Shown here piece by piece: positions 38,493 to 52,675 of a stretch of DNA of 64,000 bases (its first letter is position 1; each line of letters opens with the position of its first letter). Below the pieces are notes generated by a model. That model had not been told where the DNA came from, ran no database searches, and saw only the letters and a program-made list of their open reading frames with translations. The position numbers and the translations under genes were made by a program. This DNA comes from Hirudinaria manillensis (taxonomy: Eukaryota > Annelida > Clitellata > Hirudinida > Hirudinidae): contig CM067528.1 of NCBI GenBank assembly GCA_034509925.1, positions 13,454,501 to 13,518,500 on the forward strand, given 5' to 3'.

Positions 38493-41400
38493 CATTTAAC
38501 TGATCACAACAATCATTAAATAAAATACCTCTCTGTTTTTGTTCCTCCTCCTCCGTAACAACTAATGCTTTGCAACTTTGAATACAATGACCTTTTGATA
38601 AAATTAATTAGTTATATTAAATAAATAAATAAACTGATTTATAATAAATTATTGAAAACAAATCCTAGTCTCAATTCTTTGAATGTTTATCATTATTAAA
38701 AGTTAAGTCTGTTACTTATAGCTTCTCAAACTCCAATTTATGATTGAAATAAGTTTTAATAAGTTGAATAAGTTTAAACTTAATTACTTAATTATTGAAC
38801 ATATTTGTTTGCACTTGAAAACTTACTTCCATCTTTTTATAAATTGGATTGCATGTAGTTGACAACCTACATTTTCCAATGCATTGCAAATTTCTTTGAA
38901 TTCAGCCTTGAATAGAAATTATTATTATTATTATTGCAAAAAAATATATTGAACTTGATAAGATCAATTCAGCTACAACAACTCCTTTTATAATTGATAT
39001 CAGTTTTTAAATTAAATGCAACTTAAGAACAACAACGACCAATTCACCTCGGCCATGTTAGGTCCACAAATGAGACTTATAATAAAGAGTCGCACTTTGT
39101 CTTCAGGTGTTCCAGCTATTAAAACCAATAAAATAACATATTAACGGATAATATTAAAACCAACAATTTAACATATTTAACAGATCGTATGAACTCTAAA
39201 ATTAAAACTAATATAAACGTTAAGCAAACCTTCTGGATCGGTAATGATTTCAAGGAGCGTTCTGTCCTGTAAACATTACAAACATGTAATGCATCAACAA
39301 CAACAACAATATAGATGTTAGTCATTCTAAAAGATTAACAACAAACCTGTGTAGCTTTTTCCATAAATCTCTCTTCAGTTTCAAAATAAATATCCAATTT
39401 TCTGGACTGTCAAATATCAAAAAAACATATTAATGTTTTATATATTAGTATTTTACATATTAGTAATAATCATTTAAGTCCTTTGACCACATGATTCAGA
39501 TCTAATTGGAAATAATTTTTGTTACTCGATTGTTATAAACAAATTTGTTAATAATTTAAACATTGAACAGTTGCAGGCAAACATTTAGACAATGTTTTGT
39601 TCCTAAATTTCTGCTCACTTGTTCCAGATTATGGCACACTCTCCAACCACACCAACCAACACTTATAACTAGTTAAGTATTTGTGCTATTTCAAAAGTCT
39701 AATTTGTCAGCCCAGGAACACCTTAAGACTTGTGAATGTGGCTTGCACTGGTCTAAAGACCAGATGCTCTTGTGGAAAGCATGTTTGTACAATTACTGAA
39801 CAAAATGCAAATCTTTAAATCTCCATCAATTCAAAGATTTAAAGTTTATAACCATATTTTATATGCAATGTATAAATGCTTCTAAAATGAAGAGCTAAAT
39901 GAACTCAGTAATAAATCATCATCATCATCATCATCACCATCATCATTTACGTCTTTAAGTTTTCTACAGAAATAACATACATCCAACCTTTATGTGAGAT
40001 AGGATGGCTGTGGCAATATTCATGTGCATGTCAATCAACCTCTTCTTTTCAAGCAACTCGGGCAACGAGCTGCAAGAATTCAATGCAAGTTTTAGAATTT
40101 CAAAATATAAAATAAATTAACAAACATGTAAAGTCAAAACACATTTAAGACTTTACCTAACAGCAGATGTAAGTTTGGCAGTACTGTCAGAGAGCATGCT
40201 TATGGTTGCATCATCCTCACCTTCCAAACCCTTCATGCAAAACATTACAAGCATTAATAAGTCTTGTTCTGATCACAAAAACCAATCACAATTTCATGAA
40301 TAAAAATCCAAAATAGTTTAAAATACCATAGCAGATTTAAGTCTTCTGACTTCATCTTCTTGGGATTTGTAAGATTCCAATTCTTCTTGAACTGCCTCAG
40401 CAACTCTTGGAAATGGGCTTTTGAAAACATAGTATGTCATTACAAAAGATAAAACGATGAAAAACTTTGGAGTAAAACCACATATTATAAAATATTATAA
40501 AAGACATGGAACCAACCTGCCCTTGTGAGTTTGCCAAAACTTGTCTGAAATGCTCAAGTCATATTCTCTCTTCTTTTTATGAACTGATGTTTTGCTTGGA
40601 GTATTTTTTGTGTCGATGCTTTCAAAGATTTCAACCCTATTCGATGAATAGTCCTGGAAATAATTAAATATTGGTTTCATTTTCTTAAGTTACACTTAAA
40701 TGCTTATAATGAATTAAAATTCATTTTTATAAAACAAATTTCAAGCTTAAAAGAAATTAATGTAATTTGATGCATTTAAAAATGCTTGTACAATAAGAAC
40801 CAAGCACAGCACAATCTGTAATTCAAAAGCAATTCATCAACAACAACAGCAACATGGAATGTTGAATGAAACAGCAATGTGAATGAAACAAAGTACAACT
40901 AACAAGGACATCATGTGCAAGTGCTTGATACGTCCAAGTGTGGTGAAGAGGGGTTGCAACATCAAAGTTTCTATCAAGTATCACCAGCATGGGCCTCTGA
41001 AAGCTAGTTACAAAATGCTATTTAAATATAAACGTACTTAAATATAGTTATTTGATTTTAAATGATGTGTAAAATGGTGACCCTTATTTTATTAGTCTCA
41101 AAATTTCTTGATCTCAGATGAGTTTCAAATAATAAAAAATAATAAAAAATAATTAAGACAAAATACCATTACAATTAAACAACATGTTGTCAACATCCAA
41201 AAACAATTTATTTTCAAAGAAAATTAGATTAAGGTTTTATATTACATGCTTATAATGAAAGGCTTATAAAGAACAATAGTTCTTAGTTTAAAAAATTATG
41301 AAAGATGATATTTGAAAGGTCTGGATTTTATGCTTGATTGAGGACTTCTGGTTTCTATCTACAATCCTGATTGGGCATCACTAAAACTATATAATAAGAC

Positions 41401-43817
41401 CTGAGAGATCACTTTGCAAAAGGGATACTCTGAACAAGACTAAGACTCTCGTTCTATTGTCTGTATGGGACCAAAAATTTACTCTGCTGTCCCGCTTAAT
41501 ATTACCAACATTTCTAATCTTTATGCTTATAAGAAAGCATTAAAACATTTTATTATTAACTCTATCGGATTAATTTAACTACATGTTATTGTACTATATT
41601 TATTGTTTAAAAACATGCACCTTCTGATTAATGGAGCCATTTAATTATATACCATCATTCCTAATTTTTTGTGTTAACTTTTCTGCTTATTGTGTTTCAT
41701 GGGTCAGTCTACTAGCGGAAGCATGTGCTTCCTTAAGGCTGGCCCTTTGAGTTTTATTTTTTTTGATGCTCTTTTCAGTTTTTTTGTGTTAAATGAAGGA
41801 ATTAGTATAATAAAATAAAACTCGTGACCAAAAAAAAAAAAAGACCCAATAAAGAAATGAAAATGTTTTTAGAAATCTTCAGCACTTTGAAAGCCAAAGA
41901 TGTTTAACAATTAGAAAGACAAGACCTTCTTTAAATTAAAGTGAGGCTGGATTTTGTCATGAGATTAACAAAAGTTGCAGTGCATCAAGTCAGCAACCTA
42001 ACTGCTGACCTTGTGTAGCCGTGGTTTAAAAAAATGCAAAAATTGATATTTTATAAACTATAAATTAATTTCAATAATAATTAATGAATTTCAAGTTAAT
42101 TTCCAAACATTCACCTGAAAGATCCTACTTGTGCCCCCTCTCCTGTAAACAAACTGTTTCGATTTTCCCTCAAGTTCTCTCGAAGTTTTTTGTCCAACTT
42201 TTCGGCAACCATCTCGGCAGAAGTTCCGTGAAGACATCTGATAATTGGCACGGAACCTGGGTACGAAAATATGAAAATACGAATGCATATCTTGCTTACA
42301 CCAAGCCATAGCTCCAAATTGTGATTCGAATCAGGAGCACACAATATTTATGATAGAGTGATAACAATAAAGGGGAGAAAATCTTTTTTAGAGTTATTTA
42401 ATATATGTATATATATTTATTTTAAATTTTGACCACCAATCTCGTGATAAATAAGATTATCTGAAAATTACACAATCTGATTAAATTACATGACAAAATG
42501 AAATGATACAAATAGATAAATAAATACCAAAAAAACCCAGCTTATCAATGATATTGTACAAATGATTCATTGCAAATGCAGTTATAAAGGAATGTCTCTT
42601 GGAAACAAATTCCCATAAAGGGGCATCCTAGAAAATCTGATTTTCTACAATAATCAACTTTGAATAAATTTGAATAAAAATTTTGAAAAAGCCAAACAAA
42701 ATAAAAGCAATAAAAATATAACCTAGAGTGACACACACAGAAAACAATCCATCTACGATGCTGTCCATCATGGACTTAATGTCTGTATCCTTCACGTCTC
42801 CTCTGTTGATAGCTATCAAGAATTGAATGAGACGGAAAATTTATAAAAAAAAAAAAACAACAACTAACAAATAAATAAATAAATAAATAACAAATATCAA
42901 CTGACAATAAAAAGAAAGATAATCTGATGTTGGTGAACCAAGAGTGAAAAGATCTTCTTCAAGTGTCACAAAGTTCATGTATTGATCAAAAACCTGTCAA
43001 ATGATCATTCAACTTTAATGAATCTATGAAAGATTTTGTATGGAATCATATAAAAAAATACCATAAATCTTATCATCAACCCAGAAAATAACTTAAAGAG
43101 AATCGTGCCAACCTTGGACACTTGAGTAACAGCATTTGACTGAATAGCTCCAAGAGCTATGTCTTCAAGTTTTTGTCTTGAGATGGCAGATATGAAATTT
43201 AAATAATATGACTCATATAGTTGACTTTGGAAATCCTGTGAAAAAGAGTCATTAGAATTACAAAATGAAATTCTAGTTTATGTGAATTTATGCCGTAAGC
43301 ATCATATATCATAAAAAATCATATTTGATTGAAACCTTGCAAATTTTTTTAATGTTTTCATCTGTTGGCATAACGAAATATATGGAAGGTACATCTTGTA
43401 TAGCTTCTCTGTCACTGTCTATAAGTCTAAAAATATCCGGAAGTTATTTTTTTAATCATCTTACACCTATTGAAAACTAAGCTCACAAATGTAAAGTGAC
43501 TCCAAGATCGCGTAACTCCTTGACAGTTAATAGAGGCGATATCACGCTCTGTCCATAGCGGTCGTATACCAAAATCTAAATATATTAACTAATTTGTAAA
43601 GCAACCAAGTTTGCACAGTACAATCTTTACTAACCTTCCATTGGGGCTCTGTTAGTGCTGATTTTGTCACTGGGACATTGAAATTAAGCATACGCTTAAG
43701 CGAGGCTGCAGAAATTTAGTTAATATATACAACCAATCATAATTAATCAATTAATGTAAATAAAAATAATCTGTGACAACCTATTTGACGTTCCAACAGC
43801 GATCCGGGGGTTGCCAT
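37302..43817 (-). CDS. SCFD1: Sec1 family domain-containing protein 1 (Sly1)
   Basis: Sly1 is the SM protein that binds syntaxin-5 and promotes SNARE assembly in ER-Golgi and intra-Golgi transport. I assembled 24 minus-strand exons, all in phase, giving 636 residues (human 642). They begin 43817-43781, 43705-43635, 43575-43487, 43426-43336, 43235-43113, 42993-42906, 42812-42723, 42256-42115, 41003-40904 and 40653-40517. They end with 37825-37792, 37710-37645, 37476-37393 and 37328-37302. Conserved blocks run the whole length: [106 protein letters not shown] and [16 protein letters not shown]. The C-terminus (LERLGKEM) replaces the vertebrate QLGQK. Two introns hold foreign DNA: an (AAAT)n run and a LINE 3' end. 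Confidence 0.95.
38406..38492. repeat. (AAAT)n microsatellite
   Basis: About 21 uninterrupted AAAT units lie within an SCFD1 intron, between the exons ending at 38529 and starting at 38395. This is a likely polymorphic locus. Confidence 0.97.
39913..39943. repeat. (CAT)n microsatellite
   Basis: About nine CAT/CAC units in an SCFD1 intron. Confidence 0.8.
41385..41842 (+). mobile_element. 5'-truncated non-LTR retrotransposon (LINE) 3' end
   Basis: On the plus strand, 41448-41579 reads [20 protein letters not shown] followed by a short K/L-rich tail and a stop. This is the pattern (R-S-x-x-GPK-x-[WY]-[NS]-x-[LV]P) that ends the reverse-transcriptase ORF of many LINEs. The sequence upstream to about 41385 is the same region with stops and a frameshift. 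A 3' UTR of about 250 bp ends in a 13-bp poly(A) tract (41829-41841), as expected for target-primed insertion. It lies in an SCFD1 intron, antisense to that gene, and is inactive. Confidence 0.6.
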
Positions 43818-44342
43818 GTTTGTTTTGACGTATGCTTTTGAAACCTTGAATCAGCATTAACCAAATAATCCAAAAGCAATCAACCCAATGTATGCAATTG
43901 TCAATTTTTAAATCTAGATAATTTAATATAGATCAATTTGTAAATAAAACTTGTATATGGCATGACGGAATGAAATATACCGTTGCTTTACATACTTGAG
44001 ATTTATTAAAATATTGTTTCCTTTCTTAGTTTGCATTTAAGTTATTTTTTACATCTAATAAAAATAATTATTTTAATAACTTCAGCATAAGCTCTGTGGA
44101 ACTAAGTGTTCGTTCCCTTTAAAGATTTAAAGGTTCCGAAAAATAATAGTAAGAGAGTAGTTATCCTACAGACTTCGGTCATCCTAACCATTACAAATTA
44201 ATGTTATGTTAAAACCACCCAATGATGTCTTGCAGGTATTTGGCGTCTTTGGCAGATCATAAATAACTCCACGTCACGGACTAGTTTGGTTATTCTTTAA
44301 TCTTGTTCAGGAGTTTTCTTGCTAAAGAGGAGAAATATCACA
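43818..44342. promoter_or_regulatory. Shared divergent promoter region of SCFD1 and RAB6
   Basis: Only 525 bp separate the start codons of two Golgi-traffic genes transcribed in opposite directions, so both promoters and leaders must fit here. I see no TATA box. The RAB6 leader seems to be unspliced or very short. Co-regulation is inference. Confidence 0.5.
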
Positions 44343-46922
<2,580 letters not shown>

Positions 46923-47455
46923 GGATTCAAAAGTTGTCTTCGCATCTGGCGTGTGTCGTATCTCACTTTATGCCTGCTTGTGCTTGAAGATTTTCATAAA
47001 ATCTAAGATTTGCCTGAAACATTCTATGTTCACCCATGACTGTCCTCGAGGCCGTCGAACGTCGTTTGTATATAATTAGCTAATGACCAGCTGTTCCTTT
47101 CTTTCCAGTTCCATTTTTTAAGATTCTTTATATTAACTCAAACATAAATCAAAATAGCTACAATCTGTGATGTCACCATTTTCTGCTTTTGTTTGAGATC
47201 AGCCTCCATAAGGTTTCTTTACTTTTCAAAATTGGAGAAAAAATCCTGTGTCTTGACATTAATTCATTACAGAAGACCATTTGTTTCTATTCATTTTATA
47301 AGAGGTTACAGAAATATTAAGTCCTGGTATTGGCAGGAGATTGGTGATTTTGTTTGTTTGTTTCAGTTGATGGTTTATTTTTTTAACTTATTTGCAGGAA
47401 AATAAATGAGTTTATGATTCTGATTTGTGGTTACATCCAGACTGATATTACTATT

Positions 47456-47461
47456 AATAAA
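47456..47461 (+). terminator. Poly(A) signal between the two RAB6 last exons
   Basis: A consensus AATAAA lies about 535 nt after the proximal RAB6 stop codon and about 125 nt before the distal last exon. Using it would yield the proximal (CYC) isoform. Skipping it would allow the distal exon. Confidence 0.45.
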
Positions 47462-47586
47462 GTTGCATTCTGGGGGTCTTTAGAGATTAGCTCTAAGGAT
47501 TTTACATTTTGTTTTGTTTAAGTCTATGTAAGGTGGATAGAAAATGATTTTCTTTTTGTTGTGTTTCTTATCTAATAACTCTTCAG

Positions 47587-47654
47587 TCGAACTGACACCG
47601 AGGCAACAGCCAATCACTCTGCATGGCAATCAGACATCCTCCTGTCCCTGTTAG
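47587..47654 (+). CDS. RAB6: Alternative last coding exon of RAB6 (CPC tail)
   Basis: A second terminal exon for RAB6 lies 665 bp beyond the first. The acceptor is ctcttcag ending at 47586. Joined to the exon ending at 46080, the split codon becomes ATC instead of ATG and the frame continues as ELTPRQQPITLHGNQTSSCPC and stop. It has exactly the same length (68 nt) and phase as the proximal exon, and both end in SSC-x-C, a double-cysteine prenylation motif. The other residues are unlike. This looks like an old tandem duplication of the last exon, giving two 205-residue isoforms that differ only in the hypervariable tail. Transcript evidence is not available here. Confidence 0.75.
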
Positions 47655-48700
47655 GTGTTTTGCTCCAAGAAAGTTGTCACGATTTGGGGCTTATAGGTAC
47701 ATTTACTTTATCGATTCTGGGCCCATCTGTGAATTATAGGTAAACTTCTGTAGATTTTGTGTATGACTATATTTAAACATTGAAAAGAATTGATGTGATG
47801 ACAAACTGTCAAGATTTGGAGAATGTTGAAGCTTTGGAAATGATCTTGAAGTTAATCGGAGCAGATATTTTTACATTTATCGTCATTTGTTCACTTGTAG
47901 TGTAATAATGTGTGGGGTATTTTTGCCTTCAGCTTGTTCTAGAATTTCAATAGATTTGCAAGGCTTGGTGTTGCAGGTTTGCTTATCATGTGTTGTTCTT
48001 TTAAGAGTTTGAGACAGGCAAAGAACCCTTATGAATTGCATTTGGCTCACACCTGTACATGTTGCAACTTGGAGCAATAATTTCTGTTAAGGAGCGCAGG
48101 CATAAGTTGAGCTTATTTATTTTTTATAATTTTATATTTTTCATCAATTTCAATATTAATGTTTTCCATTGTGATTGTTTTTGTGGATCATGATTTTTTA
48201 AATTAGCCTTTGTAATTCTATCTGCATTAATTTAATTTATGGTTTTTGGCTGATTGTCAATCTAAACCAAATGCTAAAGGAATCTAGAAAGATTTCTTGA
48301 ACTTGAGAATGACCCATGATGATAACTAAAATCTGGGGTTAGCTTGATCTGACTCAGCTTTAATAATGGGATAGTTGCTAATTACAGTGTTTCAGTAAAG
48401 CTCAATCAAATACTCTTTTTGTTTGTGAGATTTGGAGTATAGGGTAAAGAGAAATTGTCTGAGTGAAGAAGCATTTGCTTCTGAAATATTTATGATTCAC
48501 AGGATTTGAATTTTCCCGGAAATTCAAATAAGCCGTAATATATGTTTTATATGCAATCTCATATGCCATAAAGTAAATTTATTTTGGAAGCAGTCTTTTT
48601 TAAAGGTGTCCAAGTTTTAGGTTAGAGTTAACATACGTTAGTACTTTATCATATAGAGCAAAAAGCTTTTTACAGCAATGTTTTCGTCGAGACTTATGCA
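47655..48700. other. Intergenic region between RAB6 and the Kir channel (convergent)
   Basis: T-rich 3' flank of the distal RAB6 exon and of the Kir gene on the other strand. No coding sequence is seen. Confidence 0.5.
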
Positions 48701-49819
48701 TCAATAGCGGTAAGAGTACTTTGCTGGTAATTCGGATTTAGTTATGATTTCATCTCTGCTGAAGGTCCTGTGGGTGGGAATCGTCACGTCGAAACTGGAA
48801 TAGTCTACTCTAATTATGTCCTTGGTGTCTCTTTCGCCTCTGCTCGAGTTGAATTCCATGACGATCGGCGCAAATTTGTGCTGCCAGCGAATTTCGTCTG
48901 GCTTATAAGAAGTTCTGAACTGCGTTGGTTTCCCAGTTGGCTCGATGATGCCTTCAAGAAGGACGACTATTTCGTAATTGAGGCCCAAATTAGCTGCATC
49001 CGACAGGGGGCTGTCGTCCGTGATTTCATGTGTTACGAGGACTGGCCACGTCAAAAATGCAAGACCTGGATTCTCGCTTGCATCCTCCGTTCCAATCGTA
49101 TGTGTGCAAATCGGAAGTTGATGCATGCAGAAAGGAATAACTTCACCTTCGTTGGTTTGACGATCTTTCACCAAGATAGTTCTGATTGACGAAGAAACAA
49201 GATGCGAGTGTCTAAGGTTTCCCACTCGAAATTGGAGAAGTCGCCTGGTTTTGCGTAGGTACTTCTGATCGTTGGTCTTCTTCGGATTGGCAGAATTGCT
49301 CACTTTCTCGATGAAGCTGTCGTCAAATATAGTAGCTATTTTGCTAAACATTATAGTTTCATATCTCTTTATCGGTCTCCTCGATTTGAGGAACATAATT
49401 CCCCCCAGTAACGCAGGGAGCAAAACGCCAGTAAAAATTTGCAATAAATGTAAAATGTAGCCTCCTGCATTACACTCGGAAATCATGTATCGATAACCAT
49501 AACCAACGGTAGATTGAGATTCATAAGAATACAAAATGGCTTGTATGGCATTGCTGGCTTCTTTTATGCAGGAACTTTCTGTTGTGGAAGCGTCAGATCC
49601 CGGCACCGTCAGAAACCAAATCAGTCCTATGATATTCCAAGCAAAAAAGAAGGCTCCGAAAAAAATTAAAAAATGAAATCTCCAACTCATGTCCACATAT
49701 CCCGTGAAGCTATCTCCAATGTAGCCCAAAATCCTCTCCTTCAACGGAATATTGTTCACAACCAGGCATTCGCCATTCTTTCCAACGAGTCTTGGAACTT
49801 TGCGATCCTTGAAGAACAT
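48701..49819 (-). CDS. Inward-rectifier potassium channel (Kir family)
   Basis: This is a two-transmembrane potassium channel subunit of the plasma membrane. The body is one exon. An open frame extends upstream to 49876, but that extension (FFFLTV) is the translation of a perfect 3' splice site (polypyrimidine tract then taacag, ending 49837). I therefore place the start at the ATG at 49819, giving 372 residues. Features seen: the N-terminal signature RLVGKNGECLVV ... DSFTGYVDMSWRF, M1 at about 48-70, the pore helix and filter YESQSTVGYGYR (filter at 104-108), extracellular cysteines at about 84 and 116, M2 at about 121-145, and the cytoplasmic RVGNLRHSHLV motif. The filter has Val-Gly-Tyr-Gly where most Kir have Ile-Gly-Tyr-Gly. 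Proline sits at position 135, where Kir2.1 has the rectifying Asp172. I cannot assign a Kir subfamily. Confidence 0.88.
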   Translation of the reverse strand: MFFKDRKVPRLVGKNGECLVVNNIPLKERILGYIGDSFTGYVDMSWRFHFLIFFGAFFFAWNIIGLIWFLTVPGSDASTTESSCIKEASNAIQAILYSYESQSTVGYGYRYMISECNAGGYILHLLQIFTGVLLPALLGGIMFLKSRRPIKRYETIMFSKIATIFDDSFIEKVSNSANPKKTNDQKYLRKTRRLLQFRVGNLRHSHLVSSSIRTILVKDRQTNEGEVIPFCMHQLPICTHTIGTEDASENPGLAFLTWPVLVTHEITDDSPLSDAANLGLNYEIVVLLEGIIEPTGKPTQFRTSYKPDEIRWQHKFAPIVMEFNSSRGERDTKDIIRVDYSSFDVTIPTHRTFSRDEIITKSELPAKYSYRY

Positions 49820-49837
49820 CCAAAATGTTAAAGCGAC

Positions 49838-50189
49838 TGTTAAAAAAAAGAAAAGCGGGTTGAATTGTGAGTTCAACCCATAATATAGTTGTAAGAAAGC
49901 TTGTCCAATGAAATTAGCAATGGCTTTACTGCTTTATTATACATTCGGAACCATTTGCAAGTTAAACTCTTCTCTTTTCGTTCTCTTGAAAAAAGTGTTC
50001 AAATTAAAAATAAAACGTTTGTTCTTTAATATCTGATTAATCAACATTGCAATAAAAAGCGATTCGAAATTGTATTTTTTAAATTTAACTTTAAGGCACG
50101 TTGAATCAATGGAAAGTTTAGTCATACAGACTGTTGTTTACGTAGTTTCTATGACATCCATTCGATTAAGGCGGCATATGTAAATTGCC
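49838..50189. other. Intron / upstream region of the Kir gene and promoter region of the cysteine-rich gene
   Basis: This is AT-rich sequence between two divergently transcribed genes. Part is probably an intron of the Kir 5' UTR, given the acceptor at 49837. The donor and first exon were not found. Confidence 0.4.
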
Positions 50190-51959
50190 ATGGCGTGTTC
50201 TGTGCCGATATCCTGTGAATTGAAGAGGGCAATGTGCTGCAACGAGACGGAAATTTGTTGCCTCAAACAAGAACTGAAGGATTTGGTCTCGTGTCGCAAG
50301 TACTATATCACTCCCGAAATATGCAGAGAAATCAACCATGTTGATAACGGAGCAAACCATCTCAAACTTGGAAGCACACTTTTAACTGGAGACAGAAAAA
50401 TGAAGACATTCACTACTGACGATAAACTTGAGCACGAACAGGGTTAGTGATCTAAGTCAGTGGTCGGCAATTTTAGACAGGCTTGCCAACCTGGCACTCG
50501 TAGTGAATTTCGTTGGCACTGCATCCTTAATGAATCCAGTTGGTGCTTCAAAACAAATTACTTGCTGCAAGTCTGCTTTGGCGCCCCTCAGCACCAACGC
50601 CCGGTCACCTCATCGCTACGCCTCTGCCTTATTTGCGTTATTGTAGAAGTTTGATTACTTACTGATAGTGTCACTACATTTTAAAAAATAAGGAGTTGTT
50701 GGTGAATGATTTAGAGGAAGAAAATTAGGCACGTTACGACAAAAATGTTGGTAAATAATCACAATTGACACGTTAGTTGAAGCAAATACGTATTCAGGTT
50801 CTTATGGCGTGGTATCAGGTGCAAGATGTAGGATTGGTAATATCCGCAAAAGAATGAACATTTGTGATATCACTGGTGCGCTAGACCTGGATGTCCGCCA
50901 AGCTCATCACGATACCATGGAAGACCTCCACTGTATTCAGAAGGTAAAAGTCGGTGCAAGAAAGCTGGTAAAAACATTTAATGTTCTAGATTTGTCTTAT
51001 TGCAGGATATGAAAGACTATGTTCACGATACGATACACAGACTGGATGAATATTGTGCTAACATCGGAGTCACAGACCGGTTTACTGGTTATAGAAACAG
51101 TATGAACTGGGGTATCAGGGATCCTATAAGATGTCCGCCCAAAGTTGAAGAGGAAGAGAAAAATCAGTGCGATTGTGAAAATCTAAGCGAAAGTAATGCT
51201 TTTCTCTTGTCATAGTTATGAATGTTTGCAGGACAGCCCACAGGCAGAGATTTTTAGTAATTAACCCAATAACCTCACCCTAACCTTACCCTGGTAGTTC
51301 CTGACTTCGGAATTCCATGGCAAACCGATAAAATGTGTGCCTGTGAGTTGTCTTATAGCCCGTCACTTATCTGGGCACTGCATTTATGCACTCCTTTGCG
51401 AGAAAAAGATATCCAATTCTTAAACTTATAAATGATAGAATGCTATGACTGAAGACCCAACCCAGCAAACACAAAGCGGGGATTAAATTAGGTCCAAAAA
51501 TTTGAGTCAAAAAAATATTTAAGTCTGTTAAACCTTTGAATTTTAAAGGAATGATGGATTTTCTTTACATATTACTTATATCGTAAATCAGTCACTAATT
51601 TTATTTAGTCGGTAATTTCAACATAATCTCTTTATGTAACCTTTAGAGTGAGGTTAAATTTAACAGGAGTTAGATGCTGTCCCCATCAATGTTCAGCCAA
51701 ATGCTGTCCAAACAAATCTGTCCAGGAACAATTTGGAATCAACATGTGCTTCCCTGGAACGTCGGAATACACTGATAATTATATTGTGCATGAAAAACTG
51801 CCATTACTTAAATTTAATGTAAACCCCACTCCGAGCTATACGTTCGACGGAAGACGCATGGCCATGAGAGTGGTTTTACCAATTCTAACTAATTACACGG
51901 AAAATTTTGTTTGGCCAGATGAATGCAAATTACCTTATTATCCATGGATCAGAAAATAA
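50190..51959 (+). CDS. Cysteine-rich protein of unknown function
   Basis: I do not recognise this protein. Four exons, 50190-50442, 50798-50943, 51006-51192 and 51649-51959, join in phase to give 298 residues. The last junction uses the acceptor ctttagag, because the one two bases earlier would cause a stop. Codon use is coherent and every junction keeps the frame, so I believe the gene is real. There is no signal peptide or membrane segment. Cysteines cluster in three places: the N-terminus (CELKRAMCCNETEICC), the middle (CDCENLSE) and a block RCCPHQCSAKCCPNKS. An amphipathic, helix-like segment is seen near DYVHDTIHRLDEYCANIG. The C-terminus ends LPYYPWIRK. AATAAA at 52017-52022 fits as poly(A) signal. 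It may be a cytoplasmic or ciliary structural protein, but nothing here proves it. Confidence 0.6.
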
Positions 51960-52675
51960 CACATCCAAATGCACAAATGATGATTTAAGAAACTTAATTT
52001 ATGAATTTAAGAAACAAATAAAGGAAAACAGCCTCTTGGCTCGATTAGCTTCTAGCAAATAAATTCTACAAATTTTGACCAAGCATCTTTATTCTGTGTT
52101 TCGATGTTATTAAGTGTTTAATATATTATGGGCACATTTTTTTTCAAGGTTCTCTATGGGAAAATGCAGTCTATTTTTTAAACATCTCCTTTTATTTTCA
52201 TCTCAAAGGTTAATCGTTCATTACTCCAATCCTCAGCATATTCAAAGCTAAATCAGCTAAATTTCTTATTTGAGTTGTACCTTAGCCGTGACCGTAGTTT
52301 GTTTGAAGCCAAAAACCCTAGCTTTTGCGACATGAAATTCAGAACTGTCGCCAAAAGCAACTGCACCCTCCTCTGACGTCTCCCTCGACGACTACCACGT
52401 CCACTCAGGAAAACACGCAAGGGTTTATTTCCCAGAAAAGACTTCACACTCTCCAAACACAAAAGAATCCAACATCCATAATCACATTTGCCAAAACTAC
52501 TGAAATATCAAGCACTCTCAGCAGAGTCACTGCCACACACATATCTCACTGTCTTAAACAATCTGTTTATTTCAACCATGAATTCCACTTCTCCAGCATA
52601 TTGAACATGCTCAATCATTTATTATAATCCATTTAAATCTATGTTTCCTGTCCTGCATAAAAACCATCACATCCA
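51960..52675. other. Convergent 3' flanks of the cysteine-rich gene and RNPS1
   Basis: This contains poly(A) signals for both genes: AATAAA at 52017-52022 on the plus strand and its complement TTTATT at 52618-52623 for RNPS1. The two overlapping ORFs near 52253-52627 have no recognisable domain. Confidence 0.5.

Noticed and set aside
48770..49189. Plus-strand ORF of 139 codons opposite the Kir gene
   Set aside because: The minus strand has the Kir cytoplasmic domain with family motifs. The plus-strand frame has none.
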